Assembly (NCBI RefSeq): GCF_020616595.1
Contig: NZ_CP085278.1
Location: 1,178,001 to 1,242,000 of the forward strand
DNA: 64,000 nt
Direction of reading: 5' to 3'
Source: Lentilactobacillus laojiaonis
Lineage (GTDB): Bacteria > Bacillota > Bacilli > Lactobacillales > Lactobacillaceae
Part shown: positions 16,501-26,123 of the stretch, piece after piece
How the letters are laid out: each line of letters opens with the position of its first letter
How positions within the stretch are numbered: position 1 is the first letter of the stretch
The notes under the pieces: generated by a model
Told to the model about the DNA's origin: nothing
What the model saw: the letters and a program-made list of their open reading frames with translations, nothing else
Database searches by the model: none
Translations under genes and position numbers: made by a program

Positions 16501-17144
16501 CCTAATAAATCTGATAGCCATTTTTTAGTGGCTGAATCCGAAACTAAATTCAGATTTATTTGGTGATCGTCCAACAAACTAGCTACTTTATCCCAATTGA
16601 TTTGTGAACCACTGACGAGACTAGCTTGTAATTGTTCAATTTGTTGCTTGGAAACTTTAGCCAACATTTGGGGATTATTACCAAAAGTTAAAAGATAAAA
16701 GTTTATACTAAGTTGTTGAGCAATCAAGTCAATTATGCCCACTTGTTCGACAAGATGATCTACAATAATTTTAGAAGTTAGTGGTATTGCCGGTAACTCC
16801 TTATTAAAAAAACTTTGTAACTTTCCCCAATCTTCAAAAATAATTTTATAAAATCGCCATGGAACTTGCGTGGCGATTTTTTTAATAGCTAAGTTAAATC
16901 GTTTTTCCATATCCCAATTTTGGTAATCGTCATCCACATTGATCATTTCAATAATAAATCGTTGAATAGTCTCGCCTTGAATGGCGCTAAAATGTTTTTT
17001 TAAGGTTAAGCCATATCGCACTAAGATAAAATCTAAAACTTGTTGTTCTTTAATAGTCGCTTGTGACGTCTTTTTAACCCGGCGTTTTAATTGATTCATA
17101 CGCTTAGTTCGAGATGATTTTGCAAAATATCCTTGTTTAACCAA
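16497..17144 (-). CDS. Hypothetical cytoplasmic protein
   Basis: A 215-residue soluble, basic-N-terminal protein that I do not recognise. The first 30 residues are rich in Lys/Arg (RTKRMNQLKRRVKK), which could contact nucleic acid. The remainder looks helical, with regular leucine/isoleucine spacing and no signal peptide or membrane segment. The TTG start is supported by GGAGG nine bases upstream. The gene stands alone. A helical regulator or nucleic-acid-binding role would be speculation. Confidence 0.6.
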   Translation of the reverse strand: MVKQGYFAKSSRTKRMNQLKRRVKKTSQATIKEQQVLDFILVRYGLTLKKHFSAIQGETIQRFIIEMINVDDDYQNWDMEKRFNLAIKKIATQVPWRFYKIIFEDWGKLQSFFNKELPAIPLTSKIIVDHLVEQVGIIDLIAQQLSINFYLLTFGNNPQMLAKVSKQQIEQLQASLVSGSQINWDKVASLLDDHQINLNLVSDSATKKWLSDLLG

Positions 17145-17560
17145 TTTAAAGTGCCTCCAATAATAATTGTTGTTTTAATTATACCGTGGATTTTTTATTA
17201 AAAACTAGTTATCCCTAATTAATATTATTTTTAAACTCACTTTACACATTTCTTATAGTTAAAATAATTGTTTAATTAACAAAATTTAAAATCGTTTTTA
17301 CAATCTTTGTTATTAAATTAACATGTAAAACCTTTAACCAATTTTGAGCATTTTTTGTGATTGTAACTATTTTGTAATAATTTTATTAAACCCCCATTTT
17401 AATAATATCTATCAATGTAATAATTTTGTCTTATTTAAAAACTTGCTTGACGAATGTTTATAATTTGTTAATATTTAATCTCGTGGTCATTTACGTATAT
17501 ATGGCCTTTAATATTAGATCCTATTGTAGGGACTAATTAAATTTTAAAAGGTGGTTATTT
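17145..17560. other. 415-bp intergenic leader region of the LysM/Apf gene
   Basis: This long gene-free stretch is very AT-rich. It holds a WalR-type box (17362-17378), a -10-like TATAAT near 17459 and the AAAGGTGG ribosome binding site (17547-17554). A long untranslated leader is likely, as is common for abundant wall proteins. I saw no ORF in it. Confidence 0.5.
17362..17378 (+). promoter_or_regulatory. WalR-type box
   Basis: TGTAAC-N5-TGTAAT matches the WalR consensus TGTWAH-N5-TGTWAH in both half-sites, about 185 bp upstream of a wall-protein gene. WalK is encoded at the right end of this window. Confidence 0.55.
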
Positions 17561-17563
17561 ATT

Positions 17564-18100
17564 ATCAAAAAGAATTTATTATCTTTCGCAATTATTTTCG
17601 GTTTCTTCGGTCTAGGAGCAATTACTGCTAGCGCAAATACATACACTGTTAAATCAGGCGACACTTTATCTACTATTGCTAGTGCAAACAATGATACTGT
17701 TGCCAATATCGCCAACAAAAACAACATTTCAAACATTAACTTAATCTACGTTGGAGAAAGCTTAGAAGTTGGTAACACTACTAGTGCTGCTAATACTAAC
17801 ACTACTTCAACTACTCCAGTTGCTAACACAACTGTAAATAACACTACAAACTACTACACAACTTCAACAGTATCATCAAGTGACGATGCTGCTAAAGCTT
17901 GGATCTCAGCTCGCGAATCAGGTGGCTCATACACTGCTACTAATGGTCGCTACATTGGTAAATATCAATTAGATGCATCATACCTAAATGGTGATTATTC
18001 AGCTGCTAACCAAGAACGAGTTGCTAACCAATATGTTGCTAGCCGCTATGGTTCATGGTCAGCTGCCCAATCATTCTGGCAAGCTAACGGTTGGTACTAA
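17564..18100 (+). CDS. Secreted LysM and Apf-domain wall protein, with ATC/ATT start
   Basis: A 178-residue exported protein: signal peptide KKNLLSFAIIFGFFGLGAI ending TASA, one LysM domain (about 26-69, TYTVKSGDTLSTIA to IYVGESLEV), an Asn/Thr/Ser linker (about 70-110), and a C-terminal Apf/transglycosylase-like domain with AWISARESGGSY, GRYIGKYQL and RYGSW. The LysM part binds peptidoglycan, and the Glu of RES may be catalytic. No ATG, GTG, TTG or CTG exists between the in-frame TAA (17531-17533) and the signal peptide. AAAGGTGG precedes ATT (17561) by six and ATC (17564) by nine bases. Probable role: wall remodelling or aggregation. Confidence 0.88.
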   Translation: MKKNLLSFAIIFGFFGLGAITASANTYTVKSGDTLSTIASANNDTVANIANKNNISNINLIYVGESLEVGNTTSAANTNTTSTTPVANTTVNNTTNYYTTSTVSSSDDAAKAWISARESGGSYTATNGRYIGKYQLDASYLNGDYSAANQERVANQYVASRYGSWSAAQSFWQANGWY

Positions 18101-18112
18101 AATTCTTTAATC

Positions 18113-18143
18113 AAAAAGCCTCAGTAATCTGAGGCTTTTTTTG
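18113..18143 (+). terminator. Terminator of the LysM/Apf gene
   Basis: AAAAGCCTCAG / CTGAGGCTTTT stem with a four-base loop and a T run. Confidence 0.9.
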
Positions 18144-18218
18144 TTGCCTTAAAATAAGCAAAATTAATTATGCTTACTAACCTTCGTGATAATATTTTAA
18201 TTAAGGAAGGTTAGAAAT

Positions 18219-19088
18219 ATGAAAAAAATACTAAAACATTTAGCAATCATTTTCTCAAGTATTTTGGCGATCGCTTTAGTGGGTTATGGAATTTATTGGT
18301 CGATGGGTCTGCAAACCATTAGCGACCAGCATTTAGACTTAGACCAACGTAATTCTAATTATCAATTTTCCACTACACCAACTTTATTTTTACACGGTTG
18401 GGCAGGCGATTCGCGAACTTTTAATCAAACCATTGATGCCATGCAGAGTTATCATGTCGCTGAAAAAACTTTAACGGTTTACGTTGATTTTCATGACCAT
18501 CTTCATTTTAATGGTAAATGGGATAATCGTGCGATCAATCCCATGATCCAGGTAATCTTTTACAAGAATTTACCGTTAAAATACGATAGCCAGGCCCCCG
18601 TTTTGGCTCACATTTTAGCTGAGTTAAAGACTCGTTATCATGTCCAGAAATATAATATCGTCGGTCATTCCTGGGGAGGTAGCGTGGCGGCCACTAATTT
18701 GATCTTATATGGCAATAATCACCAACAACCTCAACTGAATAAAATGATTCTTTTAGGCGCCCCCATTGATGAAAATCTCCACACCCGTGGAATTACTCCT
18801 AAATCAGGGTGGCCCCTTTCGCAAAGTAAAAGTTATAAACTACTATTAAAAAACCGTGATAATCTTAAATATCAAAAGCAAATCTCTATCTATAATATTA
18901 TGGGGCGCTTAGGTAAAACTAAATCCGATAATTCCGTTAATATCAATGAAGCAACCGCGTTAAAACCGGTGGTTCAAGGATATCCTAATGTAGATTATCA
19001 TCAAGAAATTTTACCAAATGTTTCTCATTACCAACTTCATTCTAAAAAATCGGTTCTCAAACATGTCGCCGATATCTTATGGCAATAA
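18219..19088 (+). CDS. Membrane-anchored alpha/beta hydrolase, DUF915 type
   Basis: A 289-residue protein with an N-terminal signal anchor (about 6-27) and an extracellular alpha/beta-hydrolase domain. The oxyanion region is LFLHGWAGDSRTF (57-69) and the nucleophile elbow is GHSWGG (149-154, Ser151). A late His in VSHYQLH probably completes the triad. DUF915 hydrolases are common in lactobacilli, and their substrates are unknown. The start is set by AAGGAAGG. It stands alone between terminators. Confidence 0.83.
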   Translation: MKKILKHLAIIFSSILAIALVGYGIYWSMGLQTISDQHLDLDQRNSNYQFSTTPTLFLHGWAGDSRTFNQTIDAMQSYHVAEKTLTVYVDFHDHLHFNGKWDNRAINPMIQVIFYKNLPLKYDSQAPVLAHILAELKTRYHVQKYNIVGHSWGGSVAATNLILYGNNHQQPQLNKMILLGAPIDENLHTRGITPKSGWPLSQSKSYKLLLKNRDNLKYQKQISIYNIMGRLGKTKSDNSVNINEATALKPVVQGYPNVDYHQEILPNVSHYQLHSKKSVLKHVADILWQ

Positions 19089-19126
19089 AAAAAGATTACT
19101 TCTTTAATTAGAAGTAATCTTTTTTG
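19087..19126. terminator. Bidirectional terminator
   Basis: AAAGATTACTTCT / AGAAGTAATCTTT stem with A and T runs between convergent genes. Confidence 0.9.
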
Positions 19127-20035
19127 TTAATCAGCATAGTTAGCCGGAGAATCTTCACAATGATCAACTTCATCGCCCCATGATCCGTTGGGATTATGCC
19201 ATTTGAAATCATCATAATGAAGAACTCGATGATCTTGGCCTTTATCTAAATTATTAATTAGTTCCATATCTTGATCAGTTAACGAAAAATCAAAAATTTG
19301 ACTATTTTCGATAATTCGTTGTTCATGAATCGACTTAGGAATAATAACTAAATCACGTTGATATTCCCAACGTAAAATAATTTGAGCAACCGATTTCTTG
19401 TAGCGGACCGCAATTTGGTTAATTACCGGGTCGGCTAGTGCTTCTCCGCCCCCTAAAGGAGACCAAGCTTCCATTTGAATTCCTTGTAATTTATTGTTAC
19501 TTAAAATTTCATTTTCTTGATTATAGGGATTAAATTCCATCTGATTAATTGTAGGAGTGATCGTAGTACGATCCAATAGTTGATTTAATCTTTCAGTATT
19601 AAAATTAGAAATTCCCAAAGCTCGAACGCGACCATTTTTATATAAAGTTTCCATTGCTTTATATGTATCAATGAATTTACCATCAACCGGCCAATGAACT
19701 AGTAATAAGTCCAGATAATTTAAATTTAATCGTTTAAGCTGATTTTCAAAGGCATATAACGTACTATCGTATCCTTGATCCCCATTAAAGACTTTGGTAG
19801 TAATAAAGATATCTTTCCGATTCATCCCCGTTTTTTGAAGTCCTTCACGAATACCTTGACCTACTCCAGTTTCGTTACCGTACTGTTTAGCTGTATCGAT
19901 TAATAAATAGCCATTCTGAATGGCAGTTGAAACTGCATTTTTAGCTTCTGTGTTATTACTTTTCCATACCCCCAAACCAAACTTAGGCATTTTTACCCCG
20001 TTATTTAATTCTAAAGTTGATTTTAAATTACTCAT
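19127..20035 (-). CDS. Aldo/keto reductase
   Basis: A 302-residue NADPH-dependent TIM-barrel reductase. Family signatures are PKFGLGVWKSNN, LIDTAKQYGNETGVGQGIRE with the catalytic Asp and Tyr, the Lys in FITTKVFN, LLLVHWPVDGKFIDTYKAME with the catalytic His, and the cofactor region IIPKSIHEQRIIEN. It resembles 2,5-diketo-gluconate reductase-like and methylglyoxal reductase members of lactobacilli. AGGAGGGA precedes the ATG at 20035. The terminator of the SDR gene lies only 38 bp upstream, so it needs its own promoter. Confidence 0.9.
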   Translation of the reverse strand: MSNLKSTLELNNGVKMPKFGLGVWKSNNTEAKNAVSTAIQNGYLLIDTAKQYGNETGVGQGIREGLQKTGMNRKDIFITTKVFNGDQGYDSTLYAFENQLKRLNLNYLDLLLVHWPVDGKFIDTYKAMETLYKNGRVRALGISNFNTERLNQLLDRTTITPTINQMEFNPYNQENEILSNNKLQGIQMEAWSPLGGGEALADPVINQIAVRYKKSVAQIILRWEYQRDLVIIPKSIHEQRIIENSQIFDFSLTDQDMELINNLDKGQDHRVLHYDDFKWHNPNGSWGDEVDHCEDSPANYAD

Positions 20036-20073
20036 ATTAATCCCTCCTCTATACATGTTAGTCTAACACTAAC

Positions 20074-20100
20074 AAAAAAGACTCGCATTAGCGAGTCTTA
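20074..20100 (-). terminator. Terminator of the acetoin reductase gene
   Basis: AAGACTCGC / GCGAGTCTT stem and T run on the minus strand. Confidence 0.85.
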
Positions 20101-20105
20101 ATTTT

Positions 20106-20891
<786 letters not shown>

Positions 20892-20933
20892 TTAATTTTA
20901 ATTACAAATTAATTATATTAAACTTAGACATAA

Positions 20934-22133
20934 TTATCTATTAGGAATTCGTGAATTAATTCTAAAAGTCAAAATAAAGGATGCAAATAAGAAAACTGCT
21001 ACTACTAAGTATGGATAATGATAATTCATATCTAGTAAGGCGCCGGAAACAATTGGTCCAATAATATTACCCACACTGGTTAAGGACATATTTAAACCAT
21101 TTACAAAACCTTGATTGTTGGTGCTAGCTTTAGTTAACAAAGTAGTGATAGCAGGTCGAACCAAATCAAAGGCGGTAAAGGCTAATAAGGTGGCAATAAT
21201 AACTTCTAATTTTCCATGTGACATAATAATCCAAATAGTCCCGATAAAGGCTAATAAGAAGCAGTAACGAATTACTCGTTTCTCACCTAGCCAAGTAACC
21301 ATTCTTTCAAATAAAGCAATTTGGAAAAAGAGGGAAATTAATCCATTTAAGGTTAAAACTAAGGCAATATTTCCCATGGTAAAATGAAAGACCTCATTTA
21401 CATAGATACTATAAATACTTTCAAAACCAACTAGTCCAAATGCGGATACTAAAATCATTACAAATAATATTCCCATCGGTCCCTTAAGCATTTCAACGGC
21501 TTCTTTTAAGACACTTGAACCAGGCTCAACCGTACTTTCGTGATGGTGAACTTTAATATGAGATTGTTCTTGTAAGGTTTTATCATTAGGCATTAAAGCA
21601 ATTAATAAGACCATACTAATTAGTCCTAGAACCGCAGCAAACCAAAAAGGTGTTTTATAACTCGATTTGGCTAACATACCACCAATTCCGGGTCCTAAAA
21701 TTAGTCCCCCACTAAAGGCTGCCGACAATAATCCAATTACCTTAGCCCGTTGTTTGGGCGTAGTAACATCCGCAGCTAAAGCATTTGAGGTTGGCACGAC
21801 CATCGCTGCAGCTAATCCTCCAATGGTTCTAGAAATATCAAACATAAATAAATAGTTAGTAGAAGCAAATAAGATTTCTGAGAACATGAATAAAGCTAGT
21901 CCCCAAACTAACATTGATTTTCGACCAACTTTATCAGAGATTCTCCCCACAATCGGTGAAGCTACTAATTCAGCAAAAGCAAATAAAGAATTCATAATTC
22001 CCATATCAGTAGCTGATAAATGCAATTCAGTTTTAATAAAGGGCATAACCGGAAAAATTAAACTCATTCCTAAACAGACGAGGAAGTTACTAAAGATTAA
22101 AATTCCGATTGTACGTTTTATCTTTTTCGACAT
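20934..22133 (-). CDS. MFS multidrug efflux transporter (12 helices)
   Basis: A 399-residue major facilitator with 12 predicted segments and a central polar loop around 190-215. Motif A is visible as GRISDKVGRKSMLVWG (about 62-77), and motif C-like GGLILGPGIGGML (about 140-152) marks drug:H+ antiporters. It resembles the NorA/Bmr/TetA group. The start follows AAGGAG. The gene is alone between butA and a DMT transporter. Substrates are unknown. Confidence 0.85.
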   Translation of the reverse strand: MSKKIKRTIGILIFSNFLVCLGMSLIFPVMPFIKTELHLSATDMGIMNSLFAFAELVASPIVGRISDKVGRKSMLVWGLALFMFSEILFASTNYLFMFDISRTIGGLAAAMVVPTSNALAADVTTPKQRAKVIGLLSAAFSGGLILGPGIGGMLAKSSYKTPFWFAAVLGLISMVLLIALMPNDKTLQEQSHIKVHHHESTVEPGSSVLKEAVEMLKGPMGILFVMILVSAFGLVGFESIYSIYVNEVFHFTMGNIALVLTLNGLISLFFQIALFERMVTWLGEKRVIRYCFLLAFIGTIWIIMSHGKLEVIIATLLAFTAFDLVRPAITTLLTKASTNNQGFVNGLNMSLTSVGNIIGPIVSGALLDMNYHYPYLVVAVFLFASFILTFRINSRIPNR

Positions 22134-22231
22134 GTATACGTTCTCCTTATTTTTTATTAGCGAATTTTTGTCAATAAAAACTATTCTATAACATTTAGAA
22201 AGTTAAATGCAACTTAATAAATAATGTTAAC

Positions 22232-22258
22232 AAAAAAAGCCCATATAATAGGCTTTTT
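22232..22258 (-). terminator. Terminator of the EamA transporter gene
   Basis: AAAGCC / GGCTTT stem with an A run on the plus strand, which reads as a T run on the transcript. Confidence 0.7.
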
Positions 22259-23165
22259 AACGACGATAACGTTGTAATATAAAGATAGCGATAATTACTA
22301 AGACAGATCCTAAACATTCTACCCAGTTAAACTTAAGGCCTAAGAACAAAATACTTAAAACAAAAGTTACTACCGGTTGAACCGCATCTAAAATACTTAC
22401 TACCGATGATGGAGCGAAGTTTAAACTATGTAACAATATTAAGAATGGCAAAATAGTTCCAATTAAAATTATTGTTAGAATAGCAACGATCGTACTAGTA
22501 TGAATTGGTGGCACATTTACCCAGAATGGATGATAAATGTTAAATAAGACTCCGGCAATCACTAATGCCCATCCCAATACAATCATTGGTGGATATTCCC
22601 GATTAATCGGTGTCGGTAAGACCACATAAAATGCTGCCGTGATTCCAGATAAAATTCCCCATATCAAGGCATTAGTTGGAATGGCAAGTTCATGAATATT
22701 TCCTCGAGTAATTGCAAGAAATACCCCAACTAAGGCTACTATAAAGGAAATAACATCAGCAGAAACTAATTTTTGATGAAAGAATAAGGCTCCACCAATT
22801 ACAATAAATAACGGACTTAAATATTGTAAAATAGTTGCCGCTGAAGCATTTCCCTTTTGAACACTCATGTAAAAAGTAAATAAATTAGCCATTAAGCCAA
22901 AAATTGCATAGGCAAATAACCAACCAACTGCTCGCCAAGACTTAAAGATATCAAAAATTTTAGTTCCATAACGGATGAAACTTACCACAATTAAAATCAA
23001 GCCAGCTCCACTAGTTCTAACTGATAAAACCCAAGTTGCTGGTAAAGCTTGGTGAGAAACAAATTGTAAAACGGTTCCTGAAATTCCCCACATTGCTGAA
23101 GCAATTAATGCCCAAAAAATACCAGTTTTTATTCGTGATTTGGTCATTTTTTCAGTTTCTTGCAT
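22257..23165 (-). CDS. EamA/DMT-family permease
   Basis: A 302-residue protein with ten hydrophobic helices in two repeats, each of EamA type. It opens with FWALIASAMWGISGTVLQF and has VQKGNASAATILQYLSPLFIVIGG at the end of the first repeat and FAPSSVVSILDAVQPVVTFVLS in the second. These proteins move metabolites or amino acids across the membrane; the cargo is unknown. AAAGGAG precedes the ATG. Confidence 0.87.
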   Translation of the reverse strand: MQETEKMTKSRIKTGIFWALIASAMWGISGTVLQFVSHQALPATWVLSVRTSGAGLILIVVSFIRYGTKIFDIFKSWRAVGWLFAYAIFGLMANLFTFYMSVQKGNASAATILQYLSPLFIVIGGALFFHQKLVSADVISFIVALVGVFLAITRGNIHELAIPTNALIWGILSGITAAFYVVLPTPINREYPPMIVLGWALVIAGVLFNIYHPFWVNVPPIHTSTIVAILTIILIGTILPFLILLHSLNFAPSSVVSILDAVQPVVTFVLSILFLGLKFNWVECLGSVLVIIAIFILQRYRR

Positions 23166-23386
23166 TTTTAACTTCTCCTTTCGAATCCTAATCTATATAT
23201 TATAGCAAATCGTTTCATAAAATATTCGTATTTAACCATAACTTAATTAAATTGTATATTAAAGGACCTTAACAAAAAGATGTACAAACCGTTACAGTTT
23301 GCAAATTCGATTGTATTTACTTGCAAGCAGTGGTATATGGCCTTAAATTATAAGCAAATACAATTTGATTGAAGGGATGCGATAAT

Positions 23387-23818
23387 ATGGTTAAAAAAAT
23401 ATTTTCAACAGACGTTGTTAAATTGTTTCTTACAATGCTATCTAGCATTATATTATTAATATCTTTTGGCGCATTGGCCGATCATGTATCGGCTAATACC
23501 GTAGCTAAAAACGAAGCATCTATGGCCAATAGTTTTTCAGTTGTACCTTCAATTACTCTAGATCAACAATTTCAACTTAAGAAAGTTAAAAATAATCCAG
23601 AAACTAAGGACCCGGATAAAATCACTTATCATGAATTTAATAAAAACATTACTGATAAACCCAGAATCATTAATAAAAAATCGCACCACAATATCGTTAG
23701 TTGGATAGAGTTTTTAATAATTACCATTTTAATCATCGGCTGCCTGATTTTTACGTTTTTAAAAATAAGAAAAGAATATCATCAACAACGATATACTAAA
23801 AAAGATCCCGCACATTAG
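23387..23818 (+). CDS. Hypothetical bitopic surface protein
   Basis: A 143-residue protein that I do not recognise. It has an N-terminal signal-like segment (VKLFLTMLSSIILLISFGAL) ending near VSA, an extracellular polar region of about 65 residues rich in Lys and Asn, then one membrane helix (WIEFLIITILIIGCLIFTFL) and a basic cytoplasmic tail RKEYHQQRYTKK. The topology suits a small surface or sensor subunit. I chose ATG 23387 because GAAGGGATG lies upstream. The leader (23310-23370) contains an imperfect inverted repeat with ATTGTATTT / AAATACAAT arms. Confidence 0.6.
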   Translation: MVKKIFSTDVVKLFLTMLSSIILLISFGALADHVSANTVAKNEASMANSFSVVPSITLDQQFQLKKVKNNPETKDPDKITYHEFNKNITDKPRIINKKSHHNIVSWIEFLIITILIIGCLIFTFLKIRKEYHQQRYTKKDPAH

Positions 23819-23831
23819 CGGGATCTTTTTT
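23798..23831. terminator. Bidirectional terminator
   Basis: AAAAGATCCCGC / GCGGGATCTTTT stem that overlaps the stop codon at 23818 and ends at the convergent usp stop. Confidence 0.9.
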
Positions 23832-24276
23832 ATCTAACTACCATTACTGAAATTGGTGAGTGTTTTGACATATAAGCGGCTTGCGAACCAAACATCTTTT
23901 TAAGACCCTTGGTAGACATTGAACCAATGATCAATAAATCCGCATCAGTTGCCGGAATGACACTATTTACAATAGTCTCACCAGCATCGCCTTCATCGAC
24001 GACCATTTCAACTTTCTTAACACCAGCTCGTTCGGCTAAATTTTTATAGTCATTCAAATGTTTCATAATTTCATTACGTTCATCATGAATATGATTTTTA
24101 TCTAGCGCTTGAAATACTGACATATCCTCATTTTCTAGGATGGTCGTTAAAATTAACGTAGCGCCGGTATCTCGAGCCTGTCTTACTGCATAGCGATAGG
24201 CTAACTGCGCATCTGGTGAGTCATCAACCCCCACTAGGATTCGTTCAAAATTATGTCTAACTTCATTATTATTCAT
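23830..24276 (-). CDS. Universal stress protein linked to mntH
   Basis: A 148-residue UspA-fold protein. It begins NNNEVRHNFERILVGVDDSPDAQLAYRYAV and ends DLLIIGSMSTKGLKKMFGSQAAYMSKHSPISVMVV, with the nucleotide-binding pattern. The start at 24276 follows AGGGGAA by seven bases. It lies 19 bp downstream of mntH on the same strand with no terminator, so it is probably co-transcribed. A Usp gene behind mntH recurs in lactobacilli; a link to metal or oxidative stress is inferred. Confidence 0.9.
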   Translation of the reverse strand: MNNNEVRHNFERILVGVDDSPDAQLAYRYAVRQARDTGATLILTTILENEDMSVFQALDKNHIHDERNEIMKHLNDYKNLAERAGVKKVEMVVDEGDAGETIVNSVIPATDADLLIIGSMSTKGLKKMFGSQAAYMSKHSPISVMVVR

Positions 24277-24295
24277 AATCAATTTCCCCTAATAA

Positions 24296-25864
24296 TTAGT
24301 TCTTATTTTGTGATTCTAAATAACGTTTGTTACTACGATATAAATCGTAAATCATCCAGGCAAGTAATGCTAGACAAAGTACAATTACAGCATAAGCTAG
24401 CGTATCGGCCATCATCAATTGTTGACTAGTTGGATGAGCCCCAAAGAATGCTTCAAATTGACCTGGTAGACCGGACATATTCAAGTAAGTTAAACCAATT
24501 ACCGAAATCCAGCCGAGTAATTTAACAATTGTGGAATTTTTAAATCGTTTACCCATTTCACGTTCACTATCAGTAAACATTAATAATGGGAGCATTGAAA
24601 ATGGTAGCGCAAAAGCTAAGAACACTTGGGAATTATTCATTAATTCATTTAAAGCTTCGTGTTGTTGTAATTCTGGTTTTCTACTAGTTAATAAAACGGC
24701 AATTACTACGGGAACAACAGATAGTAAACGTGTTACTAATCGACGTAACCATAGTGGCATTCGTAAGTTAATAAAACCTTCCATAATAACCTGACCAGTT
24801 AAAGTACCCGTAATAGTTGAATTTTGACCTGAAGCTAATAAGGCTACCGCAAATAAAGTAGAAAGAATTCCTGTTTTAGCTACGGTGGCTAAAATTCCAT
24901 TACTTAAAGTACTTGGATCAGATAATGCTTTGTAAAGACCAAAGAATGATGGATCGTTGATAGAACCAGCCTTAAATACGGCAGCCCCTACAATTAATAG
25001 TAAAGCGTTAACCAAGAAGGCCATTGATAATTGAATATTTGAGTCCCACATGGTAAAACGAACAGTTCTTGCAACATCTTCTTCATCATCATGATCAACA
25101 ATTCGAGTTTGTGAAATTGCTGAATGAAGATATAAGTTATGAGGCATAACGGTAGCACCAATAATTCCTAATGCTCCGGTAATTGGAGTAATTCCACCAA
25201 TTTCTGGAGACTTAGCGAAGGTGCCGGCAGTTGGAATAAGCCCCTTAATTGCCGCTCCCCAATTAGGATCAGATAATGCAACTTGATATACAAACACAAC
25301 GAAAATTACAAAAATCAAACAAACTACAATTGCTTCAATTTTTCTAAAACCGATTTTAGTTAGAAGTAACAAGACCATAACATCTAATACGGTGATTAAT
25401 ACTGCAACTAATAATGGGATTCCAAATAATAAATAAAGGGCAATCGCTGCACCAATAACTTCCGCGATATCCGTCGCCATAATTGCTAATTCAGTTAATA
25501 TCCATAAAATTATACCTAATGCTTTACTGGTTCTGGCACGAATAATTTGCGCCAAATCCATCTGTGTCACAATGCCCAGTTTAGCCGCCATGTATTGCAG
25601 AAGCATCGCAATTAAACTCGACATTAAGATAACAGACATTAATAAATATTGAAAACTTTGTCCACCAGTAATTGAAGTTGACCAGTTACCCGGATCCATG
25701 TAACCAACTGCTACTAATGCACCTGGTCCAGAATATGCTAATAAAGTTTTAAAGAAACCTTTATCTTTAGGAACTTCAACGGTTCCATTAATTTCACTTA
25801 ATGATGGACCGTTGGCATATTTAACTAATTTTGTTTTCTTTTCTTTTTTATCCTTGTTTGCCAT
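24296..25864 (-). CDS. mntH: NRAMP-family Mn2+(Fe2+) transporter
   Basis: A 522-residue proton-coupled divalent metal importer with about 11-12 helices. The hallmark metal-binding DPGN lies in VGYMDPGNWST (about 53-63), and the second unwound helix is MPHNLYLHS near residue 240. Lactobacilli use Mn as an antioxidant cofactor, and MntH is their usual importer. AGGAGG precedes the start. The Usp gene follows in the same transcript. No clear MntR box was found in the 430-bp region upstream. Confidence 0.95.
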   Translation of the reverse strand: MANKDKKEKKTKLVKYANGPSLSEINGTVEVPKDKGFFKTLLAYSGPGALVAVGYMDPGNWSTSITGGQSFQYLLMSVILMSSLIAMLLQYMAAKLGIVTQMDLAQIIRARTSKALGIILWILTELAIMATDIAEVIGAAIALYLLFGIPLLVAVLITVLDVMVLLLLTKIGFRKIEAIVVCLIFVIFVVFVYQVALSDPNWGAAIKGLIPTAGTFAKSPEIGGITPITGALGIIGATVMPHNLYLHSAISQTRIVDHDDEEDVARTVRFTMWDSNIQLSMAFLVNALLLIVGAAVFKAGSINDPSFFGLYKALSDPSTLSNGILATVAKTGILSTLFAVALLASGQNSTITGTLTGQVIMEGFINLRMPLWLRRLVTRLLSVVPVVIAVLLTSRKPELQQHEALNELMNNSQVFLAFALPFSMLPLLMFTDSEREMGKRFKNSTIVKLLGWISVIGLTYLNMSGLPGQFEAFFGAHPTSQQLMMADTLAYAVIVLCLALLAWMIYDLYRSNKRYLESQNKN

Positions 25865-26015
25865 GTTACTCCTCCTTTTTATTCCAATGCCATTTTATCA
25901 ACGATTTAGACAACTGTAAACAATTAATTTGGATCGCCTAACTTTACGTTTTAAAACACCTAACAATTAGCTTTTGTGAGCAATTTATTCTAAGAAATTT
26001 CCATAATTAAATAAA

Positions 26016-26076
26016 ATTTGAATTTAATTTATTAAACAATTAGGTTATAATAAATTCATGTATGAAAACGTTATCA
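26016..26076 (+). repeat. Promoter/cre module, copy B
   Basis: Ungapped repeat of 16241-16301 with 53 of 61 positions identical by my count. It keeps the -10 TATAAT (26046-26051) and the perfect cre ATGAAAACGTTATCA (26062-26076). It no longer drives an intact gene. Confidence 0.65.
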
Positions 26077-26099
26077 ACAAAACTAAAGAGGTGGTTACT

Positions 26100-26123
26100 T
26101 TGAATCCAGCGGTCATTAATTAA
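26100..26123 (+). pseudogene. Seven-codon open frame, possible gene relic
   Basis: TTG start with AGAGGTGG five bases upstream, reading MNPAVIN and then stop. It sits behind promoter copy B exactly where the 57-residue membrane protein gene sits behind copy A, so it may be the stump of a lost duplicate. A functional leader peptide is the alternative. Confidence 0.35.

Noticed and set aside
25865-26015. MntR/DtxR box before mntH
   Set aside because: Short CCTAAC-like pieces exist, but no symmetric site matching a known MntR motif could be defended.
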